Below are positions 35,201-42,164 of a DNA stretch of 64,000 bases, in pieces. The DNA is from Cheiracanthium punctorium (lineage: Eukaryota; Arthropoda; Arachnida; Araneae; Cheiracanthiidae). The stretch spans positions 1 to 64,000 of the forward strand of contig JAWZYV010014439.1 of the NCBI GenBank assembly GCA_038373885.1, written 5' to 3'. The notes under the pieces are model-generated. The model searched no databases. It was not told the DNA's origin and saw only the letters and a program-made list of their open reading frames with translations. Position 1 is the stretch's first letter; the number at the start of each line of letters is the position of its first letter. The position numbers were made by a program, and so were the translations under genes.

Positions 35201-37921
35201 AACGTATGCTGGCATCTCCACAATATAATTTTATTTACTTTTTTAAAAGTTATGAAAAACAACATTGAAAGTATTTTGCAAAGTTATTTTTGCATTACAT
35301 CAGAAATTAAATCTAAATAATCAAGGCTCTGTTTTGTATTGATATAATAAATATAAGCAAGTGTAAAGAAAAGGCAATTTTACTAAACTGTTGTATTTTT
35401 TCTAAACTCTTCAACAAATGTTTTCAACTTCTATTTTGCTTTATCACTTTTTAAATTTTATGATTTGTTGCAGTTTCTACACATTATGCTAACCATTTGT
35501 TGAAATAAGTTATACGTTTTGTCTATGTATCCCTTTATTTCTAGGTTCTAAGCCTTTAATGGATAATTCTGTTTTTATTAAAGTCAAAAAGGAATGTAAA
35601 GGAATTTTAATTGAAGAATCTGCTGATTATGGGTATAAAATTTTGTAAATCAGTTATAAAATATAATTTATTTATAACTAACAAGGAGAGGCTCAGACAT
35701 TAAGGTGATAGATTTTGGTGAAATGTTGATGGGATTTAGAGAGCCCCTAGAGAAGTAAAATGCCAGAGAATCATGAGCCAACTCTCAAGATTTTTCAAAA
35801 AATCTGCAATTGAAGATTCAATACATATTTATACCCCTATTATTTCTATGTAAAGGCAGTGCAAACCATAGCGCCGTGGTTCGACATCAGGCTGTTAAAT
35901 GTAGGATCTCAGTTTCAAAACCGAGAAGCTCCTTTTTACTTTTTTTTCTTAGTTATATATAAATAAACTTAAAGATTATCTTCAATAGGAAATTAATGAG
36001 ATTGAATGAATAAAAGCTTTTTCATTTAAACTAGAATGATAAAAAGAAGCATTAACATGTTTGGAACTGCTTCCATGAATTATTAATTACATTTTTGAAA
36101 ATATCGAATGAGAATTTAAAAATAAACAATTTACTTGGAATAAAAATGTGAGGCAATAACTTATTGTTTGAAATGATGAAAAGGCAGTTACTGATGCTTT
36201 GTTTTAAATTAATTCTTTGAAGACATTGCTTGTAAACAAGCTGTGGATAGAAGGATGTGGTTTTCTCTTTGTAAAGAGAAATATTCCTGCTCCACAATTT
36301 TAAAATCGTGCAGAATATATCACTATATAGTAGTTTAGTATGTTTTTATGATTTACCCTGCATCAAGTCATCTCTAATTAGAAAAACAAAACCAGATTAT
36401 TTGCAAAATGTAATTAATAATTCATACAAATAATTCCTGCTATTTTAAAATAACTTTTTTTCATTCGATCACATTAATTTCATATCAAAGATAATTTTTA
36501 AGTTCATTTATGTATATTTCAAGAAAGTAAAAGTAAAAAGGAGCTTCTAAAGTTTTGTACCCAGTACCCTAGCTGTTACAGCTGGATGTAGAACCACAGC
36601 ACTGCAGTTTGCACTGCTTTCCGATAGAAATTATAGATATATAAATATGTATTGAATCTTTAATTGCCATTTTCTTAAAAAATCTTGAGAGTCATCAAAA
36701 TCCGTGATGCCAATGTCTGAGCCTCTCCTTGTAAGTAACAGTGCAAAAATTTAATGCATGTTGTTATATGCTCAATCAACTGCAAAATTTATCAATTGTT
36801 ATTCAGAAAATTAACATTATGTAAGAATTAAATTAAAATACAGCCATTTTATTTTGAAAAACATTAAAAATATGCTTGTAATTGCATAAATGTTAGTAAA
36901 AAATGTAATATTTTCTTTTCTTGTTTATTAATTAAAAAGCTTCCATCATATTAAGCATATAAGCATGTTTAATGACAAGAAATTGCTTTTGTAAACTGCT
37001 ATAATTATCATTACTTTTAGCATATTTGAACATGCCATCCTGTCACTAGATTTGTTTCAAGTAAAATATGTAGATATTACTGCTTTCATATATTGGCTCT
37101 TTCAGTATATAAAGATTTACTGACTTATAAAAACTTCAAAATTAGACACATAAAATACAAACATAATTGTGTTTTTATACAGTATTAAAATTTATGAGGA
37201 AACATTAATGCATTGTGAGCATTAAAGTTTTATTTATTTTTATGTGTGCTTACTAGACTGTGCACAGCTTATAAGTTATTTTGAACTGTCCCAGATACAT
37301 AGAATAAATGACTTTTTGGAAGTCTTTCATGGGAAATGACACTGTATTTGATGTTGTTTACACCTGAGAAACACCTGTTGTTTATACCTGAAAAATTTAA
37401 GTTTAGCAGGCACAACAAATAATGTAAAAAGAATTTTCTCGTTGACTAGAATTGTAAAGATTATTAAGTGTCAAATGGTTGTACTAATCTGAATTATGTT
37501 TAAAAATATGATACATTAAAAGTAATTATACCCTTTATTTTATTAATTTTACTTTTGAAATGAAAAGTATGATAAAATAAAAAGTACTTTTGAAAGGAAA
37601 AGTAAATGCATTTTCACATGGACTAGAACTTCGGGGATTATTAGGTGTCAAATGTTAAAGATTTTAAATATAATAATCTGTACTATGTTTAAAAATATGA
37701 TGTATTAAAAGTAGTATTTGATCAGACCACGTACATGTTCATAACTTGTAAAGTGTGTGAATTGAATTTGATATTATAATATTCAAGTTTGTTTGAATTT
37801 ATTTTCTTTTTATCTTTTTAGAGAAGAAGAAATTATAGATTTAAATCAAGGGTCACAGCATATTCTTAGATACAAACCAATTGCACCCTTACTGAAAGAA
37901 GGGTCTGTTCAACTTATATAA
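18618..37921 (+). CDS. SLD5: GINS complex subunit SLD5 (GINS4), seven coding exons
   Basis: Subunit of the GINS tetramer (SLD5-PSF1-PSF2-PSF3), which with CDC45 and MCM2-7 forms the CMG replicative helicase in the nucleus. Exons: 18618-18713, 18790-18936, 27857-27910, 31996-32090, 32181-32269, 35545-35632, 37822-37921. Joined they give 669 nt, 222 aa plus TAA; vertebrate SLD5 is about 223 aa. All introns are GT-AG and phases agree (0,0,0,2,1,2). Diagnostic stretches are WVNEKLSPELLQYEGELVDC in exon 2, LDRINFVLKSYLRTRLEK in exon 3 and, at the C-terminus, GSQHILRYKPIAPLLKEGSV ending QLI, the conserved B-domain tail. The helical A domain spans about residues 30-150. Intron 2 is 8.9 kb. Acceptors at 18548 and 18580 suggest an upstream non-coding exon. 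No poly(A) signal is certain. Confidence 0.96.
18790..18936 (+). CDS. SLD5: SLD5 exon 2 (residues 33-81)
   Basis: Acceptor CTCTTTAAG|GTTTGG and donor ATGGAG|GTGATT, phase 0 at both ends. Carries the conserved WVNEKLSPELL helix and the HMENSLQTIRKEDFRMIVHK segment of the A domain. Confidence 0.95.
19617..19660 (+). repeat. Possible Tc1/mariner terminal repeat remnant
   Basis: TACAGTACCTGTGCAAATTA followed by TTAGACCGATTG resembles Tc1/mariner ends (TA CAGT...GTGCAAA). No matching right end was found. Confidence 0.35.
20241..20420. mobile_element. 180-bp hAT MITE with perfect 8-bp TSD
   Basis: Identical flanks AGCCCTAG at 20233-20240 and 20421-20428. Ends CCGGGGCGTAGCCAGAAATT and (reverse complement) CAGAGGCGTAGCGAAGG relate to the CAGTGGCGTAGCCA ends of the full-length hAT at 1321-6274. 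G-rich and C-rich tracts lie just inside. Confidence 0.92.
20579..20697. mobile_element. 119-bp hAT-type MITE
   Basis: Ends CAGGGGTCGCGCTGTC and, inverted, CAGGGGTCTCGCTGGC. The flanks ACAATAAT and CTAATGAT agree at 5 of 8 positions, so the duplication is old or chance. Confidence 0.6.
21990..22230 (+). pseudogene. Remnant of a transposase C-terminal domain
   Basis: From about 21994 the plus strand reads an acidic Ser/Glu-rich linker with an in-frame stop. It continues ESSSEFDFEDLEFEDVQDFN, then VGGFVLFKFYSKK, then NEFEVHYMKGIQAGYALIFY and a stop. This is the same kind of tail (FVLVKF..KK...Y; FxVxFLK; FVFP) seen at the C-terminus of the 900-aa protein at 7102-9804. Premature stops and loss of everything upstream mark it as dead. 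It probably belongs to the surrounding decayed element. Confidence 0.6.
22967..23782. mobile_element. 816-bp MITE with ATGTTACGGCCAAAGCCC ends
   Basis: The left end ATGTTACGGCCAAAGCCCAA and the right end GGGCTTTGGCCGTAACAT are inverted and sit in TA-rich flanks, so the target duplication (TATATA-like) is ambiguous. GGCCAA and TTCGCGA/GCGAATTGGCCG motifs recur near both ends like subterminal binding sites. No transposase frame is present. Confidence 0.8.
24185..24360. repeat. Dispersed repeat fragment, paired with 27075-27240
   Basis: Shares a run of similar phrases with 27075-27240 in the same order and orientation: GGGTCAA...TTCTC, CCTAAA(A)ATCC/TGCC and TTTTTAAAAATT-type ends. Both are old copies of an unidentified element. 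Confidence 0.4.
24890..25135 (+). promoter_or_regulatory. Promoter-like GC-richer segment inside SLD5 intron 2
   Basis: Contains TTTCCCGCC (24952-24960, E2F-like), an inverted CCAAT box CTGATTGGCTGAG (about 25056-25068) and TTTTTCAGTCAGTTGCAG near 25110, which fits the arthropod initiator TCAGT. It could be the promoter of an old LTR element or an alternative promoter. Transcription is not shown. Confidence 0.3.
25388..25655. repeat. Two-copy tandem repeat (~130 bp unit)
   Basis: Both units contain TGGAGCCC(C)TGCAGAT, TTTTCGTGGACTTTGAGCA / TTTTTGTGGACCATGAGCA, AGG..CCAGGCC(T/C)GTG and GGAGCTGGCGTCC. This accounts for the open frame on the minus strand at 25343-25795. Confidence 0.75.
26731..26907. 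repeat. Local ~100-bp direct duplication
   Basis: Two copies share ATTTTTAT(T/C)TAGTACC, TTCTGATGTTTTACTTCTTA and AACTTCTTTCACACA, about 101 bp apart. Confidence 0.8.
27857..27910 (+). CDS. SLD5: SLD5 exon 3 (residues 82-99)
   Basis: Acceptor TTTTTTTTCAG|CTTGAT and donor GAAAAA|GTAAGT. Encodes LDRINFVLKSYLRTRLEK, matching the conserved RI.YVL.SYLR.RL.KIE helix. Too short to be seen as an ordinary open frame; placed by homology and phase 0. Confidence 0.95.
28880..29060 (+). repeat. SINE-like dispersed repeat, copy 2
   Basis: CTAAGGGGTCCTAACTCGTA, CCACGGAAAACTACAAATGG and GTTTTGAACCAGGCACCTTA, then CCCAGTTTAGAGC, match the repeat at 12948-13140 in order and spacing at moderate identity. Confidence 0.55.
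29816..30055. mobile_element. Insertion in repeat A with hAT-MITE-like interior
   Basis: Family A copy 2 runs uninterrupted here (CAGAATAACTAATATCTTG in reverse complement), while copy 1 carries ~240 extra bases. The inserted part has GGGGGGGTCC...CCCCCCGAAATTTG, ATAATAATGATGAAGTCTTT and an end CTAGGTACGGCCCTG. It is a cousin of the MITE at 30181-30335. No clean duplication is visible. Confidence 0.5.
30181..30335. mobile_element. 155-bp hAT MITE with paralogous empty site
   Basis: Flanks GTAGTACA (30173-30180) and GTAGTTCA (30336-30343) agree at 7 of 8. The ends are CAAGGACATGTTGGGG and, inverted, CAGGCACGTATCCAG. The related repeat near 45430 has a single copy of the target and no insert, confirming the boundaries. 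Confidence 0.85.
31254..31311. repeat. Perfect 25-bp inverted repeat with 8-bp loop
   Basis: AAAATAATAAAAATTTACAT + TGCAA on the left (31254-31278) is exactly reversed at 31287-31311. It directly precedes the MITE at 31330. Confidence 0.9.
31330..31475 (+). mobile_element. Internally deleted derivative of the hAT at 1321-6274
   Basis: CCCCCCCTTGAAATGAGACA, GGCAGACA, GAGCTTATCCCTATTTT and TATATATA follow the inner left end of the full-length hAT (from about 1362). GAAAATTTTGGAACGCC and AGAAAATTCTGTCTATTCCA then CTG follow its right end (6228-6274). The terminal repeats are degraded and no duplication is matched. Confidence 0.72.
31996..32090 (+). CDS. SLD5: SLD5 exon 4 (residues 100-130 plus split codon)
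   Basis: Acceptor AACTTTAG|ATTGAA, donor CACAAAG|GTATAA, leaving two bases (phase 2). Encodes IEKFGAYLLHQEQQGAVDAS and RMSDEERTFAQ, matching the variable loop and the SPEE..FA segment of SLD5. Confidence 0.93.
32181..32269 (+). CDS. SLD5: SLD5 exon 5 (residues 131-160)
   Basis: Acceptor TCTTTTGCAG|TTTTGT, donor GAAATGA|GTAAGA, leaving one base. Encodes FVGGIKSYLQDTALKNMPAN then MQTMKLEEM, matching the conserved Y.K..AL.HMP.N.Q region. Confidence 0.95.
33218..33250 (+). other. Candidate alternative exon 5a in SLD5 intron 5
   Basis: Acceptor TTATCTTTTAG|ATAAACC and weak donor GCCTAG|GTTTGT. Its phase fits the single base left by exon 5, giving NKPYTAKKECL. No homologue is recognised. See the finding on exon-like segments. 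Confidence 0.3.
33481..33550 (+). other. Candidate alternative exon 5b in SLD5 intron 5
   Basis: Acceptor GCATTTTTAAG|AACATT and good donor GCAAAAG|GTAAAA. In phase with 33218-33250 it reads EHFSIRRHDLSGLISLNSYL then NCK, an open frame of ordinary protein composition. Function is unknown. Confidence 0.32.
33832..33886 (+). other. Candidate terminal exon 5c in SLD5 intron 5
   Basis: Acceptor TTTTTTCCAAAAG|AGACAG. In phase with 33481-33550 it reads RDRMDLIESAFCKKKKDS and a TGA at 33884-33886. It lies directly beside the palindromic element that follows. Confidence 0.2.
33896..34165. mobile_element. Long palindrome / foldback MITE (~125-bp arms)
   Basis: The left arm to about 34020 and the right arm from about 34038 are near-perfect inverses. 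Examples are GGGTGCATCGTCACTAATAA against TTATTAGTGACGATGCACCC, and GCCAGGCACTACAGCCTTTG against CAAAGGCTGTAGTGCCTGGC. The loop is about 17 bases. The target duplication is not clear. Confidence 0.88.
34330..34411 (+). other. Exon-like segment in SLD5 intron 5
   Basis: After TATGTTTTTCAG the sequence reads AELMTTAKQAEQKQCLKLVQ then LFQKSI and a stop in one frame. The composition is protein-like, but its phase (needs one preceding base) does not follow from the segment at 33481-33550. It may be unrelated or chance. Confidence 0.2.
35001..35222. mobile_element. Solo LTR, 222 bp
   Basis: Begins TGTGGGAATGATATTCC and ends GGCATCTCCACA (TGTGG...CCACA). The same 4 bases, ATAT, flank both sides (34997-35000 and 35223-35226). 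An AATAAA-type signal (AAAATAAAAT) lies near 35171. No internal retrotransposon sequence remains, so it arose by LTR-LTR recombination. Confidence 0.85.
35545..35632 (+). CDS. SLD5: SLD5 exon 6 (residues 161-189 plus split codon)
   Basis: Acceptor TTATTTCTAG|GTTCTA, donor GATTATGG|GTATAA. Encodes SKPLMDNSVFIKVKKECKGI then LIEESADYG, corresponding to the link from the A domain to the C-terminal B domain. Confidence 0.94.
35683..36730. mobile_element. MULE-like element with ~250-bp terminal inverted repeats
   Basis: AAGGAGAGGCTCAGACATTA at the left and, inverted, AAGGAGAGGCTCAGACATTG at the right. The similarity continues about 250 bp inward. The flanks ATAACTAAC (35674-35682) and GTAAGTAAC (36731-36739) agree at 7 of 9. 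Long terminal repeats with a 9-bp duplication fit the Mutator superfamily. It is 1048 bp with no transposase. It inserted 42 bp downstream of SLD5 exon 6 in the intron. Confidence 0.78.
35867..35932 (+). repeat. tRNA-like sequence inside the MULE left terminal repeat
   Basis: TAGCGCCGTGGTTCGACATC resembles an A-box arm. A loop TGTTAAA follows, then GGATCTCAGTTTCAAAACCG resembles a T arm/B box, ending GAGAAGCTCCTTTTT. A related, more diverged version lies inverted at about 36543-36612. It is probably a captured tRNA or tRNA-SINE head; not proposed as a working tRNA gene because the B box (GTTTCAAAACC) departs from GGTTCGANNCC. Confidence 0.45.
37430..37715. repeat. Local ~95-bp direct duplication
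   Basis: Two copies share GACTAGAA, GATTATTA(A/G)GTGTCAAATG, TATGTTTAAAAATATGAT and ATTAAAAGTA. The second copy starts near 37618. Confidence 0.75.
37822..37921 (+). CDS. SLD5: SLD5 exon 7 (residues 190-222 and stop)
   Basis: Acceptor TCTTTTTAG|AGAAGA. Encodes EEEIIDLNQGSQHILRYKPI then APLLKEGSVQLI and TAA at 37919-37921. This is the invariant SLD5 C-terminal B-domain strand set; the final VQLI is shared with animal SLD5 proteins. Confidence 0.96.
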
Positions 37922-38110
37922 TGGTTAATTTAGGAAGTTAACTTATTAAGTTTTGTATAACGAGTGTTATTTTATATTTCTAAAATGATGTTAACTTTAA
38001 ATAGTGTAAATGTTGAATAATGTCAAGTTCTAATTTTCTTTTTTATAAAATTAATGTTGAATGCATTACAGGTTTTTGACAATCAAATTAAATAACTGTT
38101 TATACACCAC

Positions 38111-38301
38111 CAAGGTCTTAGCCAAGGGAGTGGATAAATGATTAATGGGGGGAGATATATTACCCCCCCCCCCCTCCCAATAAAAAAGTCTTTTAAAAAT
38201 GGATTAGTTAGCATAAGCTTTATGTCATACAAAAATTCTGCTGACTTATTAAGATTTGTTTCATGTTTTCTTTTGAAACAATTTTTCTGGCTATGCCCCT
38301 G
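38111..38301. mobile_element. 191-bp hAT MITE downstream of SLD5
   Basis: Flanks TACACCAC (38103-38110) and TACACTAC (38302-38309) agree at 7 of 8. The ends CAAGGTCTTAGCCAAGGG and, inverted, CAGGGGCATAGCCAGAA are diverged relatives of CAGTGGCGTAGCCA. C-rich and G-rich tracts lie inside. Confidence 0.85.
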
Positions 38302-39020
38302 TACACTACACATAAGAAACATAGTGTTTTCTATCATCTTTTGTTTGTTTGTTTCCTCTTTTCTGTGGATTGTTGAATAATTTACTAATAAAAGAAGCAG
38401 AATGCTTGTGTCTCTTAAAATGTATGTATGTTCAATTTACTATTATCTGTGTGTTTTATAATAATTTATTTAATTTAATTAAAAGTTATAAAATATTTAA
38501 CTCTAATAAATCTGTATTTGTTTATTTATATCGATTTATCAAACTTTTATTTACATTATTATATGTTTAGTATTAAAAACTATCATACTTTAGCAGTCTT
38601 GTTGTTTTTAAATTTATTTTTTAATGAGATGAAATTTAGTATAAGTCTTTGTATAGTATAATAGCAACATTTTATAATATGATATTCAAATACTTTTTAA
38701 AAAACTTGTTGTTTTTACAATTAATTATTTTCAAATACATGATAACTTTTAAAACGACCGGCTAATTACTTTGTTGATTTATGATATATCCATAAAATAA
38801 ATTTAGTAAGATACCTGACATTAAACATTTACGTCTTCAAGTGATATTCTTTCTAATAAAACTCAAAAATATACCCAAAATATGTTTGTAATTGAAGATG
38901 CGTCATATATGACAAAATTGTTATAAGATATATATATTCCATCCCATTACATTTAGTACATTTTTACTATAATGTAGTTATACTTATTTTTAAACATTCG
39001 TTAAAAAAGAAAAAAAAATC
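38302..39020. other. Gene-free AT-rich spacer
   Basis: Nothing coding is recognised. TAATAAAAG near 38386 could serve as a distal SLD5 poly(A) signal, but this is uncertain. Confidence 0.35.
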
Positions 39021-39554
39021 AAATTAAAACAGTTGATTTCCATTACAAAAATCTGCAGATTGTGTTTTGAGAGTTTTTTTTTTTTTTTTCTTCTTCTTTT
39101 CTGATAGTTGTACATGTTCGACTATGTTATTTAATGCTTTTATGCTATAGCTGATTCTGTTGTGAAATATTTTACTGTAATAAATTTCAATTTTGTCAAT
39201 TACACTATCTAATCGGACAATGGCTTTAAATGTGTCCTCTGACATATTTTCCTGACTCACAACATATCTCCTCGGTGTCCATTGCAGGAAGTACTTGTTC
39301 GTTTGTCACATTTGGTGTAAATTTGGACTAATTCTAATTTACTTGGAAGAGTTTTTAAGAGATGTCTCACTATATGCACGTCTGCATAGCTGCCACCATT
39401 TCTGAAATGTAGTTAACCACGTTTTTCTTTTTTGCAAACAGTAATTTTTGTGTTAGAATATAGCAAAATTTCTGAGTTTTCCAGAGGGTGTGATAACTCT
39501 TTTGAAAAAATATTTTAAATATATACTGCTTTTTTTTTTTTTTTAAATGGTTAA

Positions 39555-40373
39555 TCATATTCCAAAATTGTAGGCACCTATTTGTATGTATGTTCATGAA
39601 TCCATTTTAACCAACCATAAGTTCATTTTGACTAGTTTTTCTAACATCTCTGTATGTACATCATTCACATACCTCAAAAACTATTATTTGCGGAATGTTG
39701 AAATTTTAAACTTATACTTAGGGTTGTTGTAATACCTAGTTGTGCACCTCCCTTTTTGGTTTCAAGAGCCACCCAAAAGAATTTCAATACGTTAAAGCCT
39801 GTGGGCATCGTCACTATATTATGTCAATAGTTAGTCATTCTTTGTTGGGCCACACCCAAAGTCTTTCCAACTGTCATCAACCCTTGCATGTTTTAACGTA
39901 ATATCATCAAATTTGGCTCCAAAAATAATTATGTATTTTGCATGACTCTAAAATTTTTAGCTGTAGAATGTTGAAATTCTATATTTAGAACTATTGTAAC
40001 ATCTAATTGTACATCTCTCTTTTGATTGTAATTGATTGGGTCATCCAAAAGACTTAATACAGGAAAATTTATCATGGATGCTTTCAATTCATTAAAAGTC
40101 TGGTCAATCACTATTTGGACTATGCCCAAAATCTCACAAACTATCTCAATCTTGGCAGCTTTTGGCAAAATATTGCCAAATTAAGTGCAAAAAATAAATT
40201 TTTCAAACTGAATTCAGCTTGTTGATATCTCATATATTTGGCTTGAAATTGCTAAACTCTATTTCAGCATTGTTTCTTTTTCAAATGAAATAAGTTTAGA
40301 TGAAATGCATCAAAACTATTTTTAATTTAATAGATACAAGTAAGTCATCTGGTGTCTTTAGACACATGATGAT
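39555..40373 (+). mobile_element. Old, degraded HINE (DINE-1-like) copy
   Basis: Follows the order of the ~2-kb HINE elements at lower identity: CACATACCTCAAAAACTATT, TAGTTGTGCACCTCCCTTTT, a CCACCCAAAAGAATTTCAAT-type phrase, CCAAAATCTCACAAACTATC, ATTGAATTCAGCTTG-type phrase (here CTGAATTCAGCTTG). The right end reads ACAAGTAAGTCATCTGGTGTC with a GTGTCTTTAGACAC hairpin. It interrupts the Tigger pseudogene directly after the third catalytic block. The 5' boundary is uncertain. Confidence 0.7.
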
Positions 40374-41137
40374 GATACTTTACTTTAAAACTTTGGATGA
40401 TGCTCTGATCAAGTGGTTAAAGTTTTGAGGTAGTGTTTGGAGAAAAAATTCAGTTTTTATGATTCCCGTTTTAGTTGTGGTACTGTGTGCCATACAGTTA
40501 TCAATGAAAAGCACAGTTTCCTGTTTTCATGTTTTTATTTAAATTTATAAGCCAGCTTTCGGAAAGGTTAGATGTCATCAAAGCTTTTTGGTCAGTTTCA
40601 TAATGCAAAGGAAATGATTTTATGCTGCTGAAACATCTTGGTTTTTTTCAATTTTCCAATCATCAACGATTTTAATTTCTTTGTTCCATTAATATTTGCA
40701 CATCTTTTTACTTCCTCTTGTTTTCATGACTTGATTCATCTTTTACATGCATAGTTTTTCCTGGATTGCATTTTTAAAAAAGTCCAGTTTCATCCACATT
40801 AAACACATCTTATCATTATAATCGTTCATGATCAAACTTATTTTCTTCATAACTTCTTCACTGTTTTCCTCGTCTATCAAGCATTTTCACTACATACTTT
40901 CAAAACTGTAATGTTGTTATAGTTTTGAAATTTTGAGCCAACCATTACTTTTGAAATTTTATCGGCCTGATTCTTTTGCAAAAAACTGAGCTTATTCTTT
41001 GATTACAAGTCCATCTAGAGGGATGTTTCGAGTTCTACATTGTGTAATCAGCATCATAAGTAGTAGTGTACTGAGGGGGGATACTTGTAATCTTATGTTA
41101 AAAGATGTAATCTTAAAAAGTGAAAAATATATAGACT

Positions 41138-41852
41138 TAGGGCTGTAACCAGGATGAAATATTAGGTAGAGCTTAGAATCTAGTGGGGGGCTGACCGAAT
41201 ATAAGTATTAGTAATCAAGGGGGTGGGGGAAGAGACTGTTTTTCAATTTGTATATTTTTTTCTAGAGTACTTGTTTCACAATGTTTTGTATGATAAAGCA
41301 AAATAAAAATATTATAGAGAGTGATCAATTTAAAAGAGTACCTATTGGTTTTCCTTATAACCCTTAAATCTGACGAATGTGGTGATCATTTAATCACCAC
41401 ATTCGTCACATTAATCCTGTGATCATTTTACTTTTGAAAAACAAAATTGAATTCCAATTTTTTACATTATTAGTTCTCACAGAAAATTGTTTGCTGCCAT
41501 TTTGAATGCAAACATGAACACGTTGAAAGTTTTAAGTTTTTATTTTCCCTTGAAATCATTGCACGTCAGTTTTTTGTTCTCAGAATAATCCAAGAACCAG
41601 TGCTACATGCAACCAAGAGCAGCAAAATAATTAACTGTATATATAGAAATCTAGCAAATGTGATAAGAAATTCCCCCCAAACAATTGTTATTTTTAATGA
41701 TGTAAAATTTAACGATTGTTAAAAATCATTTCTTTCTAAACTATAGTATTTATAAAAAAAATACACATTTTTTTGAAAATCGTGCAGGGGGGGGGGCTGC
41801 TGTGTAGGGCTGTGCCTCCATAGCCCCCCCTCCCCCTCTGGTTATGGCCCTG
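41138..41852. mobile_element. 715-bp hAT element inside the Tigger pseudogene
   Basis: Flanks TATAGACT (41130-41137) and TATGGACT (41853-41860) agree at 7 of 8. The ends TAGGGCTGTAACCAGG and, inverted, CAGGGCCATAACCAGAGG match well. G-rich and C-rich tracts lie inside both ends. No transposase frame is present. Confidence 0.83.
41372..41407. repeat. Perfect 15-bp hairpin inside the hAT element
   Basis: GACGAATGTGGTGAT (41372-41386) and ATCACCACATTCGTC (41393-41407) are exact inverses around a 6-base loop. Confidence 0.9.
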
Positions 41853-42164
41853 TATGGACTTTATGTTAAAAACTTTTTGGCAAGGGGTGATTTTTGATTT
41901 CCAACAACCTCTCTTGCATATGCCACTGATTATGAGACGCTTCTCCATGTGGGAGAAATTCACTGGTTTTTAACTTCTTTTCGCTTGCTTAAGCCATACT
42001 TGAGCTTTTCTTCTGGGATAGTTGCTTTATTTTTTAAAATTAGATAAATTGCTGCTTCTCAAACTACTGTATATTTTTTTCCTTTTTCAATTTTTTTCAA
42101 CTTTGTCGATAATTTGTTTCTTTAGTTCAATAGAAAATGTATTGAATTTGTGTTTGTTAGCCAT

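Larger units (their letters stand above)
39030..42164 (-). pseudogene. Decayed Tigger/pogo transposase, split by two insertions
   Basis: Reading down the minus strand from an ATG at 42164: MANKHKFNTFSIELKKQIID then KVEK (psq-type helix-turn-helix) breaks at an A run and continues one base out of frame as IEKGKKYT...EAAIYLILKN. Near 40.8 kb NVDETGLF gives the first catalytic Asp. Near 40.5 kb TVLFIDNCMAHS gives the second. Near 40.4 kb PLDQSIIQSFKVKY gives the third. The likely C-terminal acidic tail (ALNNIVEHVQLSE) follows at about 39.1 kb. Several stops and frameshifts make it inactive. A hAT (41138-41852) and an old HINE (ending 40373) sit inside it. Family assignment is firm; the ends are approximate. 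Confidence 0.8.

Noticed and set aside
35867..35932. Functional tRNA gene
   Set aside because: The T-arm/B-box part is degenerate (GTTTCAAAACC) and the sequence lies inside the terminal repeat of a MULE-like element with a diverged mirror copy. It is a derived fossil.
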